A stretch of 64,000 nt of DNA, taken from positions 1-64,000 of the forward strand of contig NCCZ01000013.1 in NCBI GenBank assembly GCA_002279935.1, in the 5' to 3' direction. The position numbers were made by a program, and so were the translations under genes. Of the stretch, positions 51,525-60,834 are shown one piece after another. Below the pieces are notes generated by a model. The model was not told where the DNA came from. It saw only the letters and a program-made list of their open reading frames with translations, and did not search any database. Numbering within the stretch: position 1 is the stretch's first letter; each line of letters opens with the position of its first letter. The DNA comes from Hyphomicrobium sp. 12-62-95. GTDB lineage: Bacteria > Pseudomonadota > Alphaproteobacteria > Rhizobiales > Hyphomicrobiaceae.

Positions 51525-52287
51525 GCAGGGCCTTTCTCAGGATCGGCGTCGCATAGAGGAAGGACTGCGGCGGCTCAAAGCCGAACCGATCGCGAAGCTC
51601 GGAAAGTGTTAGCGGGCGGGTGAAGGGACGGGCATTTGCAAACTCGAGCGCGAAACCTTCGTCCACACCCTCAAAGTAGGCGTCAAAATCAGGCCGCTTG
51701 ATAAAGGCAGTTTTGGCGTATTGCCGCCAGATATCCTTGACCGGGAGCTTGATCACGTCCGCGATCTCCGCTCGTCCCACCATCGCGCGCACGGGCGACG
51801 TCGAATAAATGTATGCAATAGTCCCGCGCGGTGCCGACAGCGGAAAACGCCGCCTGAGCTCCACCGTCTTCCGACCCTCCAGGATTCTCGCCGAGTATTG
51901 TGGCCGGATGCTCAGCACCACGTCCCGCTGCCGCGGGAACACGTCGTCCCCGAAGATCGGGAACACAAGCTGATTCTCGTCGGGCGTGTTCGGGTCAAAC
52001 GCCAGATTGAACTGATTCGCATATTCCCGTGTCGCCGGGAACGCCGCCTCTATCCTTAGGGTCGCGCCGAGAGCAGCCACATAGCGCTGCAAGGAGAGCA
52101 AGTGGACATCCCCACGCTGCTCGATCTTGGATACGGACCCTTGACCAATCTCCAGGCGTTCAGCCATTTCTTCTTGGGTCACGCCCGCAAGCTCACGCAA
52201 GCGCTTGAGCGAATGACCGATGATGCGCCCTGTGTCGCCATCACCGAGCTTCACCGCCCGAATCACCTTGTTCTTAATATCTGTCAT
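51496..52287 (-). CDS. XRE regulator fused to an ASCH domain
   Basis: The start at 52287 (MTDIKNKVIRAVKLGDGDTG) gives 263 residues. The helix-turn-helix reads LKRLRELAGVTQEEMAERLE, IGQGSVSKIEQRGDVHLLSL. The ASCH (PUA-like) domain follows: VVLSIRPQYSARILEGRKTV, ELRRRFPLSAPRGTIAYIYS, TSPVRAMVGRAEI. ASCH domains bind RNA or modified nucleosides. Its 3' end overlaps the PIN-GNAT gene by 29 bp, so it heads a three-gene operon and probably represses it until the ASCH domain binds a ligand. Confidence 0.85.
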   Translation of the reverse strand: MTDIKNKVIRAVKLGDGDTGRIIGHSLKRLRELAGVTQEEMAERLEIGQGSVSKIEQRGDVHLLSLQRYVAALGATLRIEAAFPATREYANQFNLAFDPNTPDENQLVFPIFGDDVFPRQRDVVLSIRPQYSARILEGRKTVELRRRFPLSAPRGTIAYIYSTSPVRAMVGRAEIADVIKLPVKDIWRQYAKTAFIKRPDFDAYFEGVDEGFALEFANARPFTRPLTLSELRDRFGFEPPQSFLYATPILRKALHDEFPNVSD

Positions 52288-52575
52288 CGCGCGCCCCCAA
52301 GGTACTGCAACGAATCTATCGCAACCCCATATTCCTCGCAAGGAATATTGCCAATCATTGCGCGCATTTGCTTTTATTATGGGTTCGCGTGACATAATGC
52401 CAATTAAAATAAAAAATACTGCGCCAAATAAAGTGAAAACATGCAGACGAACTTCTGTTGAAACGCGGACACAATTGTTGTCAAAAAACCGGATATTGCA
52501 AATGGCAATGAATACGCTGAGCACGCCGCACTGGCGCGGTCCAACGTAGAGGATTTTCCGACTGAACCACTGGGC

Positions 52576-52965
52576 TCAAACTAGCTCCGCTAGCGTAACG
52601 ACATCGACAACCATGACACCCTCGATCGATTGGCCGTATAAGTGTCCGAAATCACGCTTGTCTCCTGTAAGTAGAAACTGACAACGGCCACCAATCGCAG
52701 CGCCCAGTACGGGGCGATCTTTGTCCCGAAGGTCAACTTCGACAAGCAGCGGGCTTTCCGGCACAATCTCAAGACCGGACTTGACCTCATGGAACGAGTC
52801 GACCCAGGCAGGGCGCTTCAAAACCAGATTCCTCTCCGCTTCTGCCAACACAAAACCGCTGCACACCAAAGAATGCGACTGCCGTAGATAGCAGAGGAAC
52901 CAGAATAATTCGCTTTGGGGGTTGCTCCCGGAAAACAGAATATTCGCGTCGAGGAAGGCGCGCAC
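52576..52965 (-). CDS. PIN-domain toxin (VapC-like)
   Basis: The 129-residue PIN nuclease shows MRAFLDANILFSGSNPQSEL, Glu in FVLAEAERNLVLKRPAWVDS, and VDLRDKDRPVLGAAIGGRCQ with LLTGDKRDFGHLYGQSIEGV. The acidic residues are in the expected places for an RNase. It is directly downstream of, and touching, an AbrB-type antitoxin gene. Confidence 0.85.
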   Translation of the reverse strand: MRAFLDANILFSGSNPQSELFWFLCYLRQSHSLVCSGFVLAEAERNLVLKRPAWVDSFHEVKSGLEIVPESPLLVEVDLRDKDRPVLGAAIGGRCQFLLTGDKRDFGHLYGQSIEGVMVVDVVTLAELV

Positions 52966-53205
52966 TTATGCCTTAAGCCCGCGGCGTCTCAGCACAGCGC
53001 CCAGGGCCGCATCATCTCGCTCAAATTCCGCAATACGGCCTTCAGAGTAGACCTCGATGGGGGCAAGGAACGCTGGACGCAACACAATCTCTCCCTCCGG
53101 TGTAGCCTCGACGATGAACTGCTGCCGTCCCGCCAGCCCGAGAGATTTTCGAATGGCTGCAGGCAACGTCAATGTTCCGCGCTCGGTAAGAAAGGTCGTT
53201 TCCAT
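52966..53205 (-). CDS. AbrB/SpoVT-type antitoxin
   Basis: The start METTFLTERGTLTLPAAIRK (53205) gives 79 residues with the swapped-hairpin DNA-binding fold (LTLPAAIRKSLGLAGRQQFI, EATPEGEIVLRPAF). A C-terminal toxin-binding tail follows (ALGAVLRRRGLKA). Stop and next start abut, so the pair is an operon. Adjacent frames upstream were left out. Confidence 0.85.
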   Translation of the reverse strand: METTFLTERGTLTLPAAIRKSLGLAGRQQFIVEATPEGEIVLRPAFLAPIEVYSEGRIAEFERDDAALGAVLRRRGLKA

Positions 53206-53306
53206 TATTTCAGAATAGCAGATTTCCTGATTTTCTGCATTGGGAATATATTCCTTTCGCAAAGTGTGATAATGTATCTTATGGAAAATGATCGGTGAGA
53301 GCTGCC

Positions 53307-53453
53307 CTAGGCATCCGCGTCTTCGGGAAATTCCGTTGCTCGTTTAATCAGGCGAACGTCATCCTCAACTCTCTCCATGCGCCGCTCTAGCAAATTGATG
53401 TCGTGTTGCGGGGCTTGGAGAGCCGCGCGGACGGACGCAAATCCTTCTCGCAA
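53307..53453 (-). pseudogene. Fragment of a coiled-coil protein
   Basis: A 48-residue minus-strand frame reads LREGFASVRAALQAPQHDIN, LLERRMERVEDDVRLIKRAT, ending EFPEDADA. It looks like the C-terminal heptad-rich end of a larger protein whose upstream part is gone (a TGA lies just before). It sits between the PIN/AbrB pair and the IS relic. Confidence 0.35.
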
Positions 53454-53559
53454 TCGTCACGCAAGAATCCCATCTCGCGAGTCTGCTCGACACTTTGCGT
53501 TTGTAAGTCCTGGCCCTGCCCACGATTGGTACTCGCTCATAGGGTGAGTCCGTTCTGGT

Positions 53560-53760
53560 TATGGTCCACGTTGGACCTCCTTGCAAACTCGCTCGGCGTG
53601 AGCCCGTTGAGGCTCTTATGCGGGCGTCCTCCATTGGAGAACAGCGTCTCGTTCTAGAGCTCGTCGCGCAGCCGCCCGTTGAAACTCTCGACGAAAGAGT
53701 TCTGCTGCGGTTTGCCGCGCTAATATATTGCCAGTCGATGCCACTGGCCTTGCTGCGGCC
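53560..53760 (-). pseudogene. Relic of an IS3-family transposase OrfB
   Basis: Pieces of the OrfB catalytic end remain: WHRLAIY then RGKPQQNSFVESFNGRLRDE, ETLFS, and GGRPHKSLNGLTPSEFARRS with NVDHNQNGL at the end. Stop codons interrupt it and an internal deletion joins ETLFS to GGRP. It is inactive. It differs from the intact IS at 12.4 kb. It marks the edge between the element and the metal-resistance region. Confidence 0.7.
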
Positions 53761-53857
53761 GCCGTTGGTATAGCGATGGGAACTGGCACCGATCGCCATG
53801 GAAAGCGCTTGAATTACCCTTTTTGACGGGCGATTTCAACGGCATCGCGCGCGTAGA
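53745..53857 (+). pseudogene. Relic of a P-type ATPase, duplicated segment
   Basis: This 113-bp stretch is highly similar to 61453-61567, with both copies reading GATGGGAACTGGCAC and CGCCATGGAAAGCGCT. The latter copy encodes the P-type ATPase motif [20 protein letters not shown]. The present copy carries small indels and is fused to the 3' end of the CDF gene. It is a remnant of a second heavy-metal ATPase or of a rearranged copy. Confidence 0.65.
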
Positions 53858-54504
53858 GCCGACTGCAACATTTGTAGAGCTGACCGAAAGAGCTGCGCTG
53901 AAGCAGCGATCCCGATCACGAGATCGGGCCAAGGCGACTGTAAACCCCACACCGCCACAGCTGTCGCGATGACGGCGATGTTCCCGAGTATACTTGGTCG
54001 ACTATTCTCTTCGTAGATACTAAACAGGCGGCGCTCCCCGATATGGGGCGCCAGGATGGCAATGCTGCCGAGATTAGCCAAGATGCCGAGGGCGCCAACG
54101 AAACCCATCACGCCGGCGTGTGGCAGCTCCGGAATGAATGAGTGATAGATCGCTGAGGTTAAAACTCCGAGGCTCGTCACGCACAAAATTCCGGCCATAA
54201 GCAGAGCGGCGGCCGCGCGCGTGCGCTTTGTGGTTCCAATCACGGCAAGGCTTAATGCATAAACAAGCACATCATGCAAGAAATCCAGGGCGTCCGCTGT
54301 GAGAGCATGCGAGCTAGACAGGTAACCGCCGATCATCTCGATGACGAACATCGAGCCTGTGATCGCGATGACAATCAAAAGAGCGACCCGGTGCCCGGAA
54401 GGGGCTTCGTCTAGATCGAGCAACCCGCATTGGGTGCCTTGGTCCTTGCGTCGCCGGGATTTGCCGGCCTGCATTTTTTGCTCGCGTGATTTCATTTTTG
54501 ACAC
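53836..54504 (-). CDS. Cation diffusion facilitator (CDF) family transporter
   Basis: The 222-residue protein has TM segments (VALLIVIAITGSMFVIEMIG, ALSLAVIGTTKRTRAAAALL, MGFVGALGILANLGSIAILA) and the family segment SHALTADALDFLHDVLVYAL, which holds the metal-binding acidic residues of TM2. TM5 motif ENSRPSILGNIAVIATAVAV is present. The normal cytoplasmic C-terminal domain is very short; the end reads into the ATPase relic. It may export divalent metals if active. Confidence 0.75.
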   Translation of the reverse strand: MSKMKSREQKMQAGKSRRRKDQGTQCGLLDLDEAPSGHRVALLIVIAITGSMFVIEMIGGYLSSSHALTADALDFLHDVLVYALSLAVIGTTKRTRAAAALLMAGILCVTSLGVLTSAIYHSFIPELPHAGVMGFVGALGILANLGSIAILAPHIGERRLFSIYEENSRPSILGNIAVIATAVAVWGLQSPWPDLVIGIAASAQLFRSALQMLQSALRARCR

Positions 54505-54728
54505 TGCCAGATTGGTAAACAGCGCAATGTGCGCGGCTCATGGATGAGAAATCTCGACGGCGTCATTTCCCCTCCAGCGTAGACCTCGACCTTGTTGTAA
54601 ATTGAACGGGGCAATGGCAGCACGACGGAGCAAAAATGCCGGCCGAACAGCAGTCCCGCTGAGCCGCATTGCTTGATCTCCTTGGTGTCTGGCAAGATTC
54701 TCTTTATCCGTGGAGTTCGCAGAGGGCA

Positions 54729-55784
54729 TTAATGCCGATGGGTATGATGCATATCCGGCACATGCGGGTGCGTATGCTTTAGAGGCTCGTGGCGATGCCG
54801 ATGCGTGTGGCGTTCACCCGCTGGATCGGTAGCAGTGTGCACGTGCCGATGATGCTGGTCATGAACGTGGGAGTGCGAGTGCTCAAGCGCTTCGTGGACA
54901 TGCTCGTGCTCATGCCGCTCAGTAAGGTGAAGCCACACCCCAAGCCCCATTAAGCTGCCCGCGACAACAAGCTGGACCGTAACAGGTTCACCCAGCCCAA
55001 GGATCGATGCAAATGTTCCAAGAAACGGAGCGGTCGAGAAGTACGCACCGGTTCTTGCTGTTCCAAGATAACGAAGCGAGCGGACAAACAAGGCAAGGCT
55101 CAGGCCATAGCCGAGGAAGCCGACGAGTCCTGCCATAATCGCAGGCCAGATTTTCGGTAGCGTGCCCCCGAGCAGCAATCCGAGCGCCAAACTGACTGAG
55201 CCAGCAACCAGGCCCTTGATTTCGACAATCTGCAGAGGATCAGCAAGTGAGACTTTGCGTGTGAGATTGTTGTCCAGCCCCCAGGCGATGCAAGCTCCGA
55301 CGATAAGCATTGGGCCGAACAGACTCGAAAGTGTCGGCCTGCCCGACCACGCTAGAACGGCCGCTCCCGCCACGAGGCAGATCATGCCAAGCGCAACTCT
55401 GCGATCGAAATTCTCGTGAAAGGCAAACCAGGCCAGGAGCGCAGTTGCAACGCCTTCCAAAGTCAGGAGCAGGGACGCTGTCGAAGCTTCGGTTCGATCT
55501 AAACCCGCCATGAGGAGAATCGGCCCAGCAATTCCTCCGGCCACGATCGCTCCGGCTAGCGATGGCATGTCCTTGGCGTCAAGGGGCGCTTCCTGGGGAG
55601 TAGAGCCCGCCGGTAGGGTTTGCGTAAACCGCCGGAGTATACCTATGCCGATACCAGCGCCGCAATAAAGGATGCCGGCAAGAACAATTGGATCAATATC
55701 GCCAAGCAAAAACTTGGCGGCCGGGGTCGAAATGCCGAACAGGGCAGCGGAGGCGAGAGCAAGGATGACGGCATGACGGTTCAT
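54729..55784 (-). CDS. EamA/DMT-family transporter with His-rich tail
   Basis: The start at 55784 (MNRHAVILALASAALFGIST) gives 351 residues with two EamA repeats (ten hydrophobic segments, for example PILLMAGLDRTEASTASLLL and IWPAIMAGLVGFLGYGLSLA). A long C-terminal tail is unusually rich in histidine (HEHEHVHEALEHSHSHVHDQ and more), which suggests metal binding and a role in metal handling. The His-rich tail is not part of the usual DMT fold. It is divergent from the CzcBA-like genes. Confidence 0.85.
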   Translation of the reverse strand: MNRHAVILALASAALFGISTPAAKFLLGDIDPIVLAGILYCGAGIGIGILRRFTQTLPAGSTPQEAPLDAKDMPSLAGAIVAGGIAGPILLMAGLDRTEASTASLLLTLEGVATALLAWFAFHENFDRRVALGMICLVAGAAVLAWSGRPTLSSLFGPMLIVGACIAWGLDNNLTRKVSLADPLQIVEIKGLVAGSVSLALGLLLGGTLPKIWPAIMAGLVGFLGYGLSLALFVRSLRYLGTARTGAYFSTAPFLGTFASILGLGEPVTVQLVVAGSLMGLGVWLHLTERHEHEHVHEALEHSHSHVHDQHHRHVHTATDPAGERHTHRHRHEPLKHTHPHVPDMHHTHRH

Positions 55785-56073
55785 GGATCTGATAGTACAT
55801 AGCTGACGGGAAGACGGCCAGATACTCTGGCGCGGGCGTAGCAGTCGCTCAATTGCGAAACTACGTTTGTCGCGGTGAGTTTTTGACCCGCGCGAATGAT
55901 GCGGCGACGTCAAAGCCGGGTTCGTTCAGGTTTGCTCGTCGGTCATGGTCAGGCCGCATTTCAAAGTGAGGGATGTGGCAGTAACGGCGGAGGATTTGAC
56001 GAACTCACTGCCAACATGCAACTTTCCGGCGGAAATGACATACTTGGCTCTGTTCTCGGCAAGGTCTGACAGG

Positions 56074-56469
56074 ATGACGCCCGCGACCGCTTGGTTGCGC
56101 CGGATCATCGCTAGCGTCGTGATCGCATTCATGGCTATCAATCTCGTCGGTGGAGCTTTCTCAGGGTACATCCACGCACACGAGCCCAACTACGATAGCA
56201 ATCACCATCATCATGGCGATGACGACCACCATGACCATGGGTTTGGTTCCGACTTAGAGGCTATCGGCCTGACCAACGAGGGAAGTTCGAATTCAGAAGA
56301 TGGAGCTATGGCCCAGCTCCATGACCATGGCGCCAGTGTCGTGCTCGCCGAAGTAGAGGCGACTCACTGGACAGCTACAAGTCTTCAACACGTCTGGAGA
56401 CAAATCGAGCCCGCGAGGCGCATTACAAATCGCCGCGAAGCCTCCGAAAGACCTCCTAGAGTGGCATGA
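56074..56469 (+). CDS. His-rich exported small protein
   Basis: The 131-residue product (start MTPATAWLRRIIASVVIAFM at 56074) has an N-terminal hydrophobic segment. A His/Asp-rich stretch follows (HEPNYDSNHHHHGDDDHHDH). It could be a periplasmic metal chaperone or sensor for the adjacent efflux system. It lies 56 bp before the CzcB-like gene. No family was assigned. Confidence 0.6.
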   Translation: MTPATAWLRRIIASVVIAFMAINLVGGAFSGYIHAHEPNYDSNHHHHGDDDHHDHGFGSDLEAIGLTNEGSSNSEDGAMAQLHDHGASVVLAEVEATHWTATSLQHVWRQIEPARRITNRREASERPPRVA

Positions 56470-56525
56470 CCGCGCGTTGGCGCCCGCATATCTATTGTCT
56501 GTCACTCTGACCTAGGTTTCTGATC

Positions 56526-58241
56526 ATGCTTCATCTTGCCGGGCCCGCGAAAGGGCCATTGGCGCACGCAATGCGTGCCGTCGCACTCGTGTGTGCGCTT
56601 CTGTTATCGTTGGGATCGGTCTCTCTCGCAGGTCCTGGTCATAGCGGCGACGAAGGGCACTCGCATGATGCGTCCCAAGCCGCTTCGTCACAAAGTCCGC
56701 GCGTCGTGGGAACGTCCGAAGCCTTCCAGCTTGTTGGCATTCTCAAGAACGACCTGCTCACGATCTATCTCGACCGGGAGCAGGACAACAGCCCGGTTCT
56801 CGATGCCACAGTCGAGGTTTCAGCGGACGGCAAAACCGTGGTCGCGGAGGCGACGTCGGACGGCACATATACGCTGCCGGCAGCAACCGTCGCAAAGCCT
56901 GGCGAAAACGTGCTCGAGTTCTCAATCACGGACGGACAGACCTTCGATCTTTTGGGGGGCACGCTGCTCGTTCCCGGTGAGAAATCCGAACACGCCGCAC
57001 ATGACCCAACGTCGCCTCGCGGATGGCTCGACCGGCCCATTCCAGCCGGTTGGGCAGCACTCGGGGGTATCATAGTGCTTGTGGCCGGCAGCTTGATTGG
57101 CGGGCTTTTCTCACGTCGTGCGATGCTTGCTCACATCCTGGTCTTGTTCGCTTCCGGAGCGCTGCTTTTCGGCGACCCGGCAACTGCTGGACCGGGACAT
57201 TCCGGAGATGAGGGTCATGCGCATGGCCCAGAATCCGCCGATGGCGCGAGCGACAGTCCGCGTCGATTGTCGGACGGGTCGGTGTTTTTGCCCAAGCCCA
57301 CGCAACGGCTTATTGAAGTTCGGTCACGCTATGTCGGGGCAGAGACGGTCCGCCGCGCCATCCGAATGCCGGGACGCGTGATTTCGAATCCGAACCACAC
57401 TGCAATCGTTCAGAGCACGGTCGACGGGCGGATAACGCCGTACAACGGAAAGTTTGCCCAAGTTGGACAGAAAGTCCGTGCCGGCGAAGTGCTGGGATTC
57501 GTGCAGCCCGTCATGTCCGAGATTGATCGGTCGGATTTCGAGCAGACGGCGGGCCAGCTCGATCAGGAAATCGCGCTGGCCATAAACCGCCTAGAGCAAT
57601 TCCGCAAATTCAGCACCTTTCCGGCCGAACGCATCCGCACCGCCGAGATCGAGGTGGCGAATTTAGAGCGTCGTCGCGCGGCGATGGCGCAACGGAAGAG
57701 GGGCAACGAGCCCCTGACCGCGCCGATCGATGGCGTGATCGCAACGGCCCAAGCGGTTATCGGGCAAGTCGTTTCACCGAAGGATGTGCTGTTCCAGATT
57801 GTTGAGCCACGCTCACCTTGGATTGAGGCGCTGGCGTACGAGACCGTCGACGTCGATCAGTTGGGAGCGGCGCGCGCCGTAGTCAACAATCTTCCGCCGG
57901 AAAACTTGCAGTTCGTTTCGCGTAGCCCGTCACTCGCGCAGCATGCGACAGCCATTAAGTTTCAGGCTGCCGACCCCTCGCGCCTCGACATCGGCCGCCA
58001 AGTCACGGTGCTGGCGGAGACCGGCAAGCCGATGAGCGGGATCGTGATCCCTCGCGCCGCCGTTGTTCAGGCGCCTAACGGCGAGTTTGTCGTCTTCAGG
58101 CATATCGAACCGGAGCGCTTCGAACCGAAGCCGGTTCAGTTTGTCGATGTGGATGGGGAGCGTGTGCTGCTGACGGCAGGAATCGAAGCTGGCGAGAAGA
58201 TTGCCGTGCAATCGGCTGCTCTCATCAACCAGATCCGGTGA
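56526..58241 (+). CDS. RND efflux periplasmic adaptor (CzcB/CusB-like)
   Basis: The 571-residue adaptor has an N-terminal membrane/signal segment, a His-containing region (GHSGDEGHSHDASQ, repeated later as GHSGDEGHAHGPES), a second hydrophobic segment at about 177-195, and the membrane-fusion core. The core shows VISNPNHTAIVQSTVDGRIT, the barrel-sandwich GQKVRAGEVLGFVQPVM, a helical hairpin and VTVLAETGKPMSGIVIPRAA. It starts 9 bp from the CzcA-like gene. The duplicated His-rich element and extended N-terminus are unusual. It likely serves heavy-metal export. Confidence 0.88.
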   Translation: MLHLAGPAKGPLAHAMRAVALVCALLLSLGSVSLAGPGHSGDEGHSHDASQAASSQSPRVVGTSEAFQLVGILKNDLLTIYLDREQDNSPVLDATVEVSADGKTVVAEATSDGTYTLPAATVAKPGENVLEFSITDGQTFDLLGGTLLVPGEKSEHAAHDPTSPRGWLDRPIPAGWAALGGIIVLVAGSLIGGLFSRRAMLAHILVLFASGALLFGDPATAGPGHSGDEGHAHGPESADGASDSPRRLSDGSVFLPKPTQRLIEVRSRYVGAETVRRAIRMPGRVISNPNHTAIVQSTVDGRITPYNGKFAQVGQKVRAGEVLGFVQPVMSEIDRSDFEQTAGQLDQEIALAINRLEQFRKFSTFPAERIRTAEIEVANLERRRAAMAQRKRGNEPLTAPIDGVIATAQAVIGQVVSPKDVLFQIVEPRSPWIEALAYETVDVDQLGAARAVVNNLPPENLQFVSRSPSLAQHATAIKFQAADPSRLDIGRQVTVLAETGKPMSGIVIPRAAVVQAPNGEFVVFRHIEPERFEPKPVQFVDVDGERVLLTAGIEAGEKIAVQSAALINQIR

Positions 58242-58250
58242 GGCTGATCG

Positions 58251-60834
58251 ATGTTCAACATTCTCGTCACGGCCAGTCTGCGTCATCGCCTGATCGTCCT
58301 GTTCGTAGCCGCCCTGCTGGTCGGTTACGGCATGATGATGCTGCCCCGCGTTCCAATGGACGTCTTTCCTGATTTAACGAAGCCTATCGTAACGGTACAA
58401 ACGGAAGCCGACGGCATGGCGCCGCAGGAAGTGGAACTTCTTGTCACGCGCCACATCGAAACAGCAATGAACGGTCTTCCCGGCGTCGGGCGGGTGCGCT
58501 CGGTATCCGGTGTCGGCCTCTCTATCGTCTATGTCGAGTTCGACTGGGGAACGGAGATCTACCGGAACCGTCAACTCGTGACCGAGAAGCTCGGCGGCAT
58601 CCGCGATCGCCTGCCGCGCAACGCTGTCGCGTCTCTCGGTGGTATCAACTCGATCATGGGCGAGATCATGCTGGTGGCTTTGACCGGGCCGAAGCTGTCG
58701 CCCATGGAACTGCGCGAAATCGCCGATTTCACCATCAGACCGCAACTTCTGGCGATCCCCGGCGTGGCGCAGGTCATTCCAATCGGCGGCGAGGTGCGCC
58801 AGTTCCAGATCTCGCCCAGCCCCGTCGCCATGAAGACGCTCGGCGTAACGCCCGAAACGCTGGAGGCGGCCGTGCGCAATTTCGGGATGAACTTCGGCGG
58901 TGGCTTTGTCGATCAGCACGGAAGCGAGTTTCTTATTCGCAATGTTGGCGATGCTGTCGATCTCCAGCAGTTGCGCAATGTCGCCGTGGCGCAGCATGGC
59001 GGCCGCACGATCCTTCTGAATGAGATTGCAGATATCTCATTTGCCCCCCGCGTGAAGCGTGGCGAAGCCGGATACAACGGGGCGCCATCCATCATCATGA
59101 GCATCCAGAAGATGCCTACGGCAGACACTCTGCCCTTGACCGCTGCGGTCGAAGCGGAGCTGGCCGCCTTACAGCGGACGCTGCCCGACGGCGTGAACGC
59201 AACAAACATCCAGTTCCGCCAGGCCACCTTTATTGAGCGATCGATAGAGAACGTGAAGTCGGTGTTGATCGAGGCAGCCGCGGTTGTTGCCATCGTGCTG
59301 GTGCTATTTCTTCTGAATTGGAGGGCCACCGTAATTTCGCTCACGGCCATCCCGATCTCGATCCTGGTGACGGTTCTCGTCTTCAGCATCTTTGGGTTGA
59401 CCATCAACACCATGACGCTGGGCGGCCTCGCCATTGCTATCGGCGAGTTGGTGGACGATGCGGTCGTCGACGTGGAGAACATTCTTCGGCGGCTCAAAAA
59501 CAACTCCCAGCTTCCGCAGCCGCTCCCTGCCATACAGGTGATCGCCACCGCCAGCCGAGAGGTCCGCTCAGGGATCGTCTATGCGACGTTCATCATCGTT
59601 TTGGTCTTCGTGCCGCTGTTCGCGTTGAGTGGCGTCGAGGGCCGCCTGTTCACGCCGCTAGGCGTTGCCTACATCGTGTCGATCCTGGCATCCCTGCTGA
59701 CGGCCATCACGGTCACTCCGGTGCTTTCCTATTACCTTCTACGCAACACGCGGGTATCGGTGCACAAGGACACTGCCATCGTGCGTGAGCTCAAGGCCGG
59801 CAATAGCTCGCTGCTTCGGTGGGCCTTCGACCACCCCCGTACCGTTGTTCTTCCAATTGTCGGCGCGGTCGCATTGGCCAGTGTCGGCGCGGCGCTGTTG
59901 CCGCGTGCGTTCTTGCCGCCCTTCAACGAAGGGACCCTTCTCGTTGGCATGCAATACAATCCCGGCATAAGCCTCGCGGAATCGCATCGCTTGGGTTTCG
60001 CGGCCGAGCGGCTTGTCATGACGGTCCCCGAGGTCAAGTCCGTCGGCCGGCGCACCGGGCGCGCGGAGCTCGATAGCCACGCCGAAGGCGTCCACGCGAG
60101 CGAACTCGACATAGACCTCGAGCGCTCAACCCGGCCGAAGGAAGCGGTGTTCGAGGATATACGCGAAAAACTATCCGTTCTGCCGGTGTCGGTGGCGCTC
60201 GGGCAGCCGATCTCGCACCGGATCGATCACATGCTCTCCGGCGTTCGGGCCGCGATTGCAATCAAGATATTCGGCCCGGATCTGGACGTGCTCCGCACGC
60301 TTGCCGACAATCTCAACACACGTTTGAAAGCCGTTCGGGGTCTCGTTGATCTCAACGTCGAGAAGCAAACGCTGATCCCGCAGATTCGCGTCCGAGCCAC
60401 GGCGGAAAACGCTGCGATCTACGGCTTGTCTCCCGCGCAGGTCACATCGGCGATTGAAGGCCTCTCGAATGGCCGCGTCGTTTCACAGGTCAGTGATGGA
60501 CTGCGCCGTTTCGACGTCGTTGTGCGCCTGTCTGACGAGAACAGGTCGACGCGCGCCTTGGGTGACGTCCTGATCCCTACGCCGACCGGCTATGTGCCGC
60601 TTCACTATGTGGCGAGTGTCGACGAGACAGTGGGTCCGAATCAGATTCTCAGGGAGAACGGGCATCGCCGCATCCTGCTGTTCGGTAACGGCGACGGCGT
60701 GCGCGACATGGCGGCCATAGTCGAGGATGTCCGTCGCATCACCTCCGAGATGGATCTCCCCTCCGGGTACGTGATCCGCGTCGATGGCACATTTCAGGCA
60801 CAAGAACAGGCGACGCGCACCATCGCGCTGGTGT
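58251..60834 (+). pseudogene. CzcA-like RND heavy-metal efflux pump, 3' end inverted
   Basis: The reading frame runs 861 residues as a heavy-metal RND pump: N-terminal LRHRLIVLFVAALLVGYGMM, DVFPDLTKPIVTVQTEADGM, TM4 INTMTLGGLAIAIGELVDDA with VVDVENILRRL, and RVDGTFQAQEQATRTIALVL. It then runs into unrelated residues and stops at 60857. The missing C-terminal transmembrane part lies next door on the opposite strand. The pump can no longer be made in full, so the CzcB-like adaptor lacks its partner. Confidence 0.9.

Larger units (their letters stand above)
17434..53300. mobile_element. Large integrative element carrying a plasmid-type replicon (right end uncertain)
   Basis: The left boundary is the tRNA-Pro 3' fragment beside a P4-type integrase. 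The body holds AlpA-like regulators, many small unknown genes, a serine recombinase, ParDE, ParA with a partner, an iteron-type Rep and origin, DnaB, helicase pieces and a defence island. The right boundary is set loosely at the change to IS and metal-resistance relics near 53.3 kb; the intact tRNA-Pro was not found, so the element may extend further. No relaxase, coupling protein or secretion genes were recognised, so self-transfer is not supported by what is visible. Confidence 0.55.

Noticed and set aside
54505..54728. Short minus-strand frames between the CDF and DMT genes
   Set aside because: Overlapping frames of 63-67 residues without family, ribosome binding site or conserved motif; probably relic sequence.
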